In this document: positions 7,229 to 13,394 of the stretch, one piece after another
How the letters are laid out: each line of letters starts with the position of its first letter
How positions within the stretch are numbered: position 1 is the first letter of the stretch
Assembly (NCBI RefSeq): GCF_014199685.1
Contig: NZ_JACHNZ010000034.1
Coordinates: 1-39,637, forward strand
DNA from: Sphingosinicella soli
GTDB taxonomy: Bacteria; Pseudomonadota; Alphaproteobacteria; Sphingomonadales; Sphingomonadaceae
Direction: 5' to 3'
Length of the DNA: 39,637 nucleotides
The notes under the pieces: generated by a model
What the model saw: the letters and a program-made list of their open reading frames with translations, nothing else
Databases searched by the model: none
What the model was told of the DNA's origin: nothing
Program-made: the position numbers and the translations under genes

Positions 7229-8233
7229 CTAGGGAATGCGAATGACAACGGTCGTCACCCAAGGCGACGTCCCCGCAGTCGAGTAGGCCTGCTCCCACAA
7301 TCGATCGTCCACGTCGACGCCGTCCTTGACATAAAGGATGAAAAGGAGCGCGCCAACGTTCGCGTTCTGACGATAGAACCCGGCCAGGCCGGCAAGCGTC
7401 TTCACGACTTCCCGCTTCTTGTCGGGGTCATCGATGAACTTCATCTCGATCACCAGACGTCCGGCGAACAAGCTGAAGTCGGAGCGCTTTTCCTGACCAT
7501 CGAACACGATCGCGACCTGCTCGCGGGCGAGCCCAGGGAGCCACGGTTTGACGACGGTGAAGAAGAGGTTCTGGCAATCATATTCGGAATTGAGATTGAC
7601 GGTCCAGCCGCCTCGCGCCTGACCCTGTCTGATCAGGTCGGCCGGCTTCATGATCATCCGGCGAGCAATCTCGATAATCTGCGCCGAGGCCTTGGCGAGA
7701 CTATCGCCGATATACGGCGATGATGGCAGTCCCAGCGCCTCGACCTTCTGGACCTTGTGCTGCCACGTCATCTCGCTGATCGCGGTATCGGGCAGCATCG
7801 ATGCGATAAATTCGGTTTGGGAAGAGACTTCGAACGTCCAGTCGCCAGACCCAATGAATGCAAAGTCGGTGAAACCCTCGGCGCGCGTCCACAACAGCTT
7901 CGCATCGAGCTTTGCGATCAGTGCATTGAAATCCGCGGCGTAAACGTAGCTGTCGTTGGCGACGCTGGTTGCGCGGGACTCGGTGCAAAGAAACAAATCC
8001 AGGGGTGCGCAGTTCTCCGCGGCAAAGTCGCGAAGGTCACTTCCCTTAATGTGGCTGTTGGGGGCCGCACGAACGATGATATCGCAGTCGGATCGGGGGC
8101 TGAGCGTGCCGTAGGCACGCGACCCGAACAGGTAGAGTTCGGTGATCGCAGGCTGCTCACCCGTCAGGCGCCCCATTACTGCACGTAAGTCATGTTTGAT
8201 CGTCTGGCGCAACAGAGGCTCCCTCGTGCTCAT
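7229..8233 (-). CDS. Nucleotidyltransferase fused to a DpnII/MboI-like PD-(D/E)XK nuclease (cassette gene 2)
   Basis: Residues about 1-110 are a minimal nucleotidyltransferase. The motif GSRAYGTLSPRSDCD starts at residue 37, with metal-binding D49 and D51, and a third Asp at D79 in APLDLFL, so the active site looks complete. Residues about 210-310 resemble the DpnII/MboI restriction-like fold. NSEYDCQNLFF is followed by KRSDFSLFAGRLVIEMKF, which places D252, E263 and K265 as the PD-(D/E)XK triad. A helical linker joins the two. The ATG at 8233 overlaps the upstream stop (ATGA), so it is translationally coupled to gene 1; the earlier in-frame start at 8248 is less likely. MNT-type enzymes AMPylate or otherwise modify HEPN toxins, and HEPN-like genes flank this one. 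The combined role is inferred. Confidence 0.85.
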   Translation of the reverse strand: MSTREPLLRQTIKHDLRAVMGRLTGEQPAITELYLFGSRAYGTLSPRSDCDIIVRAAPNSHIKGSDLRDFAAENCAPLDLFLCTESRATSVANDSYVYAADFNALIAKLDAKLLWTRAEGFTDFAFIGSGDWTFEVSSQTEFIASMLPDTAISEMTWQHKVQKVEALGLPSSPYIGDSLAKASAQIIEIARRMIMKPADLIRQGQARGGWTVNLNSEYDCQNLFFTVVKPWLPGLAREQVAIVFDGQEKRSDFSLFAGRLVIEMKFIDDPDKKREVVKTLAGLAGFYRQNANVGALLFILYVKDGVDVDDRLWEQAYSTAGTSPWVTTVVIRIP

Positions 8234-8934
8234 TTCGTCACATCGCAATACAGGCGCTCCGGCATCGCCGACCAGAAGTCGGAGATCGCATCCGCAAACT
8301 CGTCGAAGTGATCATCGGTGACCGTCAGCCATTCGTGATCGAGGGTGGTGCGCCACTCGCCGTAGCCGGCAGCCTTGACAGGACTGGCGACGAACCGCGC
8401 GTACCGGTCGCTGAGCTCGTTCAGGCTGCGCCCCTTGCCGTGTTTGTAGACGTTGACGACAAGCTGCAGGGCGCCGAGCAGCGGGTAGAATGGCAGCGAT
8501 TTCACTCGCCAGCCGAACTCCCCCAGAATGTCGAGCACTTTATCGCCGCCCGGCTTCCACACGTGCGTGTCGGTCCATTCGTGATCAACATAGTGGAGCA
8601 TCTCGCGTTCGATGAATTCGCGCAGCTGCTTGTCGAATTGATGGTACATGCCCGCAAGACCGCCAAGCAGCACCTGCTTCCGGAGCTCGGTCAACGCGAG
8701 ATAGTGGCTGGCGGCTTCATCATAGGCCCATTCCGCCGCGTCACTCATGTCGACGTCGCCATGCCCCGGCGAGCTGCCGATACGCTCGTAAGCCTCCTCG
8801 GCGAAGCGATCCGTCTGGCCTTCGATGTCGTGGAACTGCGCAAGGAGCCAGGTCTTTAGCTGGTCGACGTAGAACCGATGGGCGTCAAGAAAGATGCGTC
8901 GAGTACCCTCCCACATGTAAAGCTGCAGCTGCAT
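8230..8934 (-). CDS. Helical protein with NVYKHG motif, possible HEPN relative (cassette gene 1)
   Basis: This 234-aa soluble, probably all-helical protein is the first gene of the minus-strand cassette. Notable stretches are LRKQVLLGGLAGMYHQFDKQLREFIERE (about residues 82-110) and LGALQLVVNVYKHGKGRSL (about 153-171). The N-x-x-K-H-G pattern resembles the second half of HEPN motifs, which usually read R-N-x-x-x-H or similar. However, no Arg lies 5-7 residues before the His, so it may be an inactive HEPN relative or another fold. The ATG at 8934 follows a G-rich run. Its stop overlaps the start of the nucleotidyltransferase-nuclease gene by the sequence ATGA. The function is not known; a substrate-binding or neutralising partner is a guess. 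Confidence 0.7.
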   Translation of the reverse strand: MQLQLYMWEGTRRIFLDAHRFYVDQLKTWLLAQFHDIEGQTDRFAEEAYERIGSSPGHGDVDMSDAAEWAYDEAASHYLALTELRKQVLLGGLAGMYHQFDKQLREFIEREMLHYVDHEWTDTHVWKPGGDKVLDILGEFGWRVKSLPFYPLLGALQLVVNVYKHGKGRSLNELSDRYARFVASPVKAAGYGEWRTTLDHEWLTVTDDHFDEFADAISDFWSAMPERLYCDVTK

Positions 8935-9361
8935 CCAACCCCCCGCGAACTTGGAGACCGAGCATAATCGATTCTGCCGATCACGGCACAGGATTCGACG
9001 ACCCGGCCCCCAAGGTCCGCTACTTCAAGAACTGTTATCGGCATCCACTCGCCACCCCGACTTGCCGCGAACGGCAGCTATTGTGCGCGGGCATCACTCC
9101 GCTAAACTGCCGATATTAGGGCGCGAAGCCGCCGCGCCGACTTGCTCCGCGCAATGTCCGTTATCCCAATCTGCGCTACTGAAACCAGACTAACCGGTCT
9201 GTCGGACATTGCGGTCGAAAGCTGCCCCCTGCTGGCGTCGCAGACAGCAGTTTGCTTCAATAAGCACTAATATGCATCAAAACTGTACTGTCCTGACCTG
9301 CCCACAGATCTGATCATCCCGACTCGTGAAGACGCGGCTTTTGCCCGTCGGGAGGTGCGGG
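8935..9361. other. Divergent promoter region between cargo cassette and conjugation operon
   Basis: No gene is recognised in this stretch. It must carry the promoter of the minus-strand three-gene cassette (leftward) and that of the coupling-protein/trb operon (rightward). It contains a nested inverted repeat (9150-9213, listed separately). An AT-richer stretch at about 9255-9285 could hold the rightward promoter. I cannot fix -35 and -10 boxes with confidence. Confidence 0.4.
9150..9213. repeat. Nested inverted repeat upstream of the coupling-protein gene
   Basis: CGCAATGTCCG (9150-9160) and CGGACATTGCG (9203-9213) are perfect 11-bp inverted copies 42 bases apart. Between them, CAGAC (9186-9190) and GTCTG (9197-9201) form a second small hairpin. 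The element lies in the gap between the cargo cassette and the conjugation operon. It could be an operator, an oriT-like structure or the scar of a small mobile insert. The sequence shows only the symmetry. Confidence 0.5.
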
Positions 9362-11392
9362 ATGACGCCTACAAAGCTTCTCATTGGTCAGATGCTGGCG
9401 GTTCTTGCCGTCATGACGCTCGGCGTGTGGGCGGCGACACAGTGGGCTGCGGCCATGCTGGGCTATCAGGGCGCCCTCGGGGCTGCATGGTTCACCCTCT
9501 TTGGCACACCCGTCTACGATCCCTGGTCGATCTTTCTGTGGTGGTATCACTATGAGGCGTACGCGCCGGAAATCTTCGACGAAGCCGGCCTGATTGCCGG
9601 CGGAAGTGGATTTCTGGGCTGCGCAGCGGCCATCGGTGGCTCGCTGTGGCGCGCCCGCCAGCAGCGCCGCGTCACGACCTACGGTTCGGCGCGCTGGGCG
9701 GGGCGCCGGGAAATCGCACGCGCGGGCCTGTTTGGCTGCGCCGGAGTGTTTCTCGGCGGTTTCAAACGGCATTACCTTCGGCACGATGGCCCCGAGCATG
9801 TCATGGCGTTCGCGCCGACGCGGTCGGGCAAGGGCGTGGGTCTCGTCGTTCCGACGCTGCTCAGTTGGACCGGTTCGGCCGTCGTCCACGATATCAAGGG
9901 TGAGAACTGGGCGCTGACCGCAGGCTGGCGGCGTCTGTTTTCCCACTGTCTGCTCTTCAACCCGACCGATATGCGCTCGGCATTCTACAATCCGCTGCTT
10001 GAGGTGCGGCGCGGCGAGCACGAAGTGCGCGACGTCCAGAACATCGCCGATGTGCTTGTCGATCCTGAAGGCGCGCTTGAACGCCGCAATCACTGGGAGA
10101 AGACCAGCCACAGCCTGCTCGTCGGCGCGATTCTGCATGTCCTTTACGCCGAGGAAGAGAAAACGCTGGCCCGCGTCGCGGCGCTGCTCTCCGACCCTGA
10201 GAGGAGCTTCGTCGCGACCCTCGTGCGGATGATGGCTACCAATCACCTCGGCACGGCCGAGGCGCCCAGGGTTCATCCGGTGGTCGCATCCGCGGCGCGC
10301 GAGCTCCTCAACAAGAGCGAGAACGAGCGCTCGGGGGTTCTGTCGACTGCGATGTCGTTCCTCGGGCTCTACCGCGATCCCACGGTCGCGGCGGTCACGT
10401 CGCGCTGCGACTGGCGCATTGTCGATCTTGTCGAGGCTGAGCGTCCGGTCTCGCTCTATTTTGTCATCCCGCCCGCCGACATTTCCCGGACAAAACCGCT
10501 CGTTCGGCTTATTCTGAACCAGATCGGACGGCGGCTGACCGAGGATCTCGAGGGTGCGAAGGACGGGCGCCGTCACCGCCTGCTTCTGATGCTCGACGAG
10601 TTTCCGGCGCTCGGTCGCCTCGACTTCTTCGAATCCGCGCTCGCGTTCATGGCGGGGTACGGGATCCGCGCCTTCCTTATCGCGCAGTCTCTCAACCAGA
10701 TCGCCAAGGCTTACGGCGAGAGCAACGCTATCCTCGACAACTGCCATGTCCGTATCGCGTTCGCGACCAACGACGAGCGCACCGCGAAGCGGATCTCGGA
10801 CGCACTCGGGACCGCAACCGAACAGCGCGCGATGCGCAACTATGCCGGCCACCGTCTCGCGCCGTGGCTCGCGCATGTCATGGTGAGCCGCCAGGAAACC
10901 GCGCGGCCACTGCTGACCACGGGCGAGGTCATGCAACTGCCACCCTCCGATGCGATCGTCATGGTGTCGGGGCTCGCGCCGATCCGCGCGAAAAAACTCC
11001 GTCACTACACCGATGCCAATTTCACGCAGCGCCTCCTGCCCGCGCCGAGGCTCGAAGGCGACGTTTATGCAGATCGGCCGGTTTTGCGCGCCCACGACTG
11101 GGAAGGATATGGCCCCAGGCCGCTCATGAAGCGCCCGAAAGCCTCTCCCGACGTGTCCGAAGCCGGAGACGGAGGACTTCAGCGCCAACGGGTACCGGGA
11201 CAGAAGCCGCGAAAGATGAAGGCTGTGCAGCCAGCGCCCGAGCGCACCCACGATGGCGGCGACGCCGATGCGGCCACAGACAAGCTGGCCATGGATCAGG
11301 CGCGCGCCGCCGGAAGGGGCCAGCAGCAGGGCGTGCAGCGCGCGCATGCGATGAACCAGGGGCGCGGCCGCGACCTCGTCCCGGGGATCTGA
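9362..11392 (+). CDS. traG: Conjugal transfer coupling protein, VirD4/TraG family
   Basis: This inner-membrane ATPase links the relaxase-DNA complex to the secretion channel. Transmembrane helices lie at the N-terminus (about residues 6-35 and a second near 80-100). The Walker A motif APTRSGKG is at residues 151-158, followed by GSAVVHDIKGENW, and the Walker B motif LMLDE has D412-E413. A helical all-alpha region and a charged, probably disordered tail follow. The 676 aa is normal for the family. The ATG at 9362 has GGGAGG (9350-9355) at ideal spacing, so the earlier in-frame GTG (9326) is rejected. It is the first gene of the trb operon here, with the next gene starting 4 bases after the stop. 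A long antisense frame is a shadow. Confidence 0.96.
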   Translation: MTPTKLLIGQMLAVLAVMTLGVWAATQWAAAMLGYQGALGAAWFTLFGTPVYDPWSIFLWWYHYEAYAPEIFDEAGLIAGGSGFLGCAAAIGGSLWRARQQRRVTTYGSARWAGRREIARAGLFGCAGVFLGGFKRHYLRHDGPEHVMAFAPTRSGKGVGLVVPTLLSWTGSAVVHDIKGENWALTAGWRRLFSHCLLFNPTDMRSAFYNPLLEVRRGEHEVRDVQNIADVLVDPEGALERRNHWEKTSHSLLVGAILHVLYAEEEKTLARVAALLSDPERSFVATLVRMMATNHLGTAEAPRVHPVVASAARELLNKSENERSGVLSTAMSFLGLYRDPTVAAVTSRCDWRIVDLVEAERPVSLYFVIPPADISRTKPLVRLILNQIGRRLTEDLEGAKDGRRHRLLLMLDEFPALGRLDFFESALAFMAGYGIRAFLIAQSLNQIAKAYGESNAILDNCHVRIAFATNDERTAKRISDALGTATEQRAMRNYAGHRLAPWLAHVMVSRQETARPLLTTGEVMQLPPSDAIVMVSGLAPIRAKKLRHYTDANFTQRLLPAPRLEGDVYADRPVLRAHDWEGYGPRPLMKRPKASPDVSEAGDGGLQRQRVPGQKPRKMKAVQPAPERTHDGGDADAATDKLAMDQARAAGRGQQQGVQRAHAMNQGRGRDLVPGI

Positions 11393-11396
11393 CGCG

Positions 11397-11819
11397 ATGA
11401 AGACGCGGCACAACCTCTATCTGGAGCGCGAGATCGGCGACGCGCTGACGGCGATGGCGGCGGCGCCGGGGACAAACAAGTCGAAGATCGCGACCGAGGC
11501 CATTGCCGCCTACATGGCGCGGCGCGCACAGCGCGAGATTGATGCGCTGATCAAGCCGCGCTTCGACCGGTTGTCGCGGAACATGGGGCATCTGCAGCGC
11601 GATCTCGGCGTGCTGATCGAGGCGTTCGGCCTGTTTGTCCGGCATCAGCTCATCCTTTCGGCCGGTGCGCCGGACCCGGGCCCGGCCGTGCTGGCACTCG
11701 GCCATCAGCAGTTCGAAGCCTTCATCGGACAGCTGGGGCGGCAGCTTGCCGCCGGAAAATCCGCCTTCGCTTTCGAAGAAGCGGCGGCCGAAGACGATGA
11801 TGCGGAGATTGCAGCATGA
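11397..11819 (+). CDS. CopG-type ribbon-helix-helix protein of the conjugation operon
   Basis: The 140-aa protein begins MKTRHNLYLEREIGDALTAMAAAPGTNKSKIATEAIAAY, a ribbon-helix-helix DNA-binding domain. A long helical, partly coiled-coil region follows, with an acidic tail (EEAAAEDDDAEIAA). A protein of this type commonly sits between the coupling-protein gene and trbB in this class of element. It may act as a regulator or as an accessory factor of the relaxosome; the sequence cannot tell which. The start lies 4 bases after the coupling-protein stop and its own stop overlaps the trbB start (ATGA). Confidence 0.85.
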   Translation: MKTRHNLYLEREIGDALTAMAAAPGTNKSKIATEAIAAYMARRAQREIDALIKPRFDRLSRNMGHLQRDLGVLIEAFGLFVRHQLILSAGAPDPGPAVLALGHQQFEAFIGQLGRQLAAGKSAFAFEEAAAEDDDAEIAA

Positions 11820-12793
11820 GTCCCGCGATCGCCCTCGAACGGCGCCGCACCATGCTGCAAACGGCGATGGGACCGGCGATCGGCGCGGCGCTCGGCGATG
11901 CGCGCGTCCTCGAGATCATGGTCAATCCCGACGGCGCGCTCCGCCTCGACATTGCGGGCGAGGGGTGCATCGACACAGGCGTGCGAATGGGCGCAGCCGA
12001 CGTCGAACGCATCATCCGCCTCGTCGCCAGCGGCACGCGGACACCGGTGCATGCGGGGGCGCCCATCGTCTCGGCGGAGTTGCCGGCGGAGCGGGGCGGG
12101 GCAGGGGAACGCTTCGAGGGCGTGCTGCCGCCCGTGTCGACCGCACCCTGTTTCTCGATCCGCAAGCCGGCGGCGCGCATCTTCACGCTTCTCGATTATG
12201 TCGAGGCGGGTGTTCTGACGGCCGAAGCTGCGCGTGTTCTGGCGCTCGCCGTCGCGGGGCGCCGCAATATCCTGATCGCGGGCGGGACCTCGTCGGGAAA
12301 GACGACGCTTGCCAATGCGCTGCTCGCCGAAATGGCGGGTATCAATGAGCGCGTCATCCTCATCGAGGACACGCGCGAACTGCAGTGCGCCGCGCGCGAC
12401 AGCATTTCCCTCAGGACCCGGCCCGGCAGCGTCAGCATGGCCGACCTGGTCCGCTCGACGCTGCGTCTGCGGCCCGACCGGATCGTGATCGGCGAGGTGC
12501 GGGGCGGAGAGGCGCTCGACATGCTGAAGGCCTGGAATACCGGGCACCCCGGCGGCATTGCGACCGTCCATGCCAACAGCGCGCTGGCTGCGCTCTACCG
12601 GCTCGAACAGCTTGTCGAAGAGAGCGTCGTGAACGCGCCGCGCCGGCTCATCGTCGATGCCCTCGACATGGTCGTGTTCATTTCCGGGCGCGGTCCCGGC
12701 CGGCGCGTGAGCAGTATTCTTGGCGTCCACGGCCTCGATGCCGCGGGCGTCTGGTCAGTCACACCCATTCATCCCGAGCAAGGAGACAAATGA
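11816..12793 (+). CDS. trbB: Conjugal transfer ATPase TrbB (VirB11-like)
   Basis: TrbB is a hexameric cytosolic secretion ATPase that powers pilus assembly and transfer. The Walker A motif GGTSSGKT is at residues 156-163, followed by the VILIEDTRELQC strand and the family-typical RPDRIVIGEVRGGEALDMLKAWNTGHPGGIATVHANS block (Walker B, Asp box and His box). The 325 aa is normal. It starts in an ATGA overlap with the CopG-type gene and its stop overlaps the ATG of trbC, as expected for a tightly coupled operon. Confidence 0.97.
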   Translation: MSPAIALERRRTMLQTAMGPAIGAALGDARVLEIMVNPDGALRLDIAGEGCIDTGVRMGAADVERIIRLVASGTRTPVHAGAPIVSAELPAERGGAGERFEGVLPPVSTAPCFSIRKPAARIFTLLDYVEAGVLTAEAARVLALAVAGRRNILIAGGTSSGKTTLANALLAEMAGINERVILIEDTRELQCAARDSISLRTRPGSVSMADLVRSTLRLRPDRIVIGEVRGGEALDMLKAWNTGHPGGIATVHANSALAALYRLEQLVEESVVNAPRRLIVDALDMVVFISGRGPGRRVSSILGVHGLDAAGVWSVTPIHPEQGDK

Positions 12794-13122
12794 TGACCCG
12801 TAATTTCTCGTGCCGCTGCGCCCTCGTCCACGCGGCAATCGTTGCGCTTGGGGTGGGCATTGCGACCAGCGCCCATGCGGCAGGTTCCGGTATGCCGTGG
12901 GAAGAGCCCCTGCAGCAGGTTCTCGAATCGGTGCAGGGCCCGGTCGCCAAGATCGTCGCGGTAATCATCATTATCGTGACCGGCCTCACGCTGGCGTTCG
13001 GCGAATCCGCAGGCGGCTTCCGGCGGCTTATCCAGATCGTCTTCGGCCTGTCGATCGCGTTTGCCGCGAGCTCGTTCTTCCTCTCGTTCTTCAGCTTCGG
13101 TGGCGGGGCACTTGTCGGATGA
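12790..13122 (+). CDS. trbC: Conjugal transfer pilin TrbC (VirB2-like)
   Basis: This is a prepilin of the conjugative pilus. An N-terminal signal sequence ending SAHA-AGSG (about residue 35) precedes a short polar stretch. Two hydrophobic helices follow (IVAVIIIIVTGLTLAF, then IVFGLSIAFAASSFFLSF), the standard VirB2/TrbC plan. The 110-aa length is typical. Two ATGs, at 12790 and 12793, are possible; AAGGAGA (12780-12786) is better spaced for the second, while the first overlaps the trbB stop. The stop codon overlaps trbD (ATGA). Confidence 0.93.
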   Translation: MMTRNFSCRCALVHAAIVALGVGIATSAHAAGSGMPWEEPLQQVLESVQGPVAKIVAVIIIIVTGLTLAFGESAGGFRRLIQIVFGLSIAFAASSFFLSFFSFGGGALVG

Positions 13123-13394
13123 GCGCGCACACCGCCGCCCCGCCCGAAGGCTTCGAGGTGCCCGTGCACCGCGCGCTTGTCGAGCCGATCCTGCTTGGCG
13201 GGGTGCCGCGCACAATCGCGATCGTGAACGGCACTGCCGCCGCCGCGCTTGGGCTGGGGCTTCAGCAGTGGGTCGCCGGGCTCGCGCTCTGGGCGCTTGG
13301 CCATACGCTCGGCGTGTTCGCAGCGCGGCGTGACCCCGACTTCGCGGCCGTACTTGCGCGCCACATACGCCAGAAGGGATACTGGCAGTGCTAG
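13119..13394 (+). CDS. trbD: Conjugal transfer protein TrbD (VirB3-like)
   Basis: This small inner-membrane protein of the mating channel has 91 aa. The family-typical opening GFEVPVHRALVEPILLGGVPR is followed by two hydrophobic segments (TIAIVNGTAAAALGLGL and ALWALGHTLGVFAA). The C-terminal AARRDPDFAAVLARHI is the usual VirB3 ending. It begins in an ATGA overlap with trbC and ends inside the first codons of trbE, so all three are probably translated together. Confidence 0.93.
   Translation: MSAHTAAPPEGFEVPVHRALVEPILLGGVPRTIAIVNGTAAAALGLGLQQWVAGLALWALGHTLGVFAARRDPDFAAVLARHIRQKGYWQC

Noticed and set aside
9314-11413. 699-codon minus-strand open frame over the coupling-protein gene
   Set aside because: The Arg/His-rich composition has no domain pattern, while the plus strand has a complete VirD4/TraG protein with a good ribosome site.
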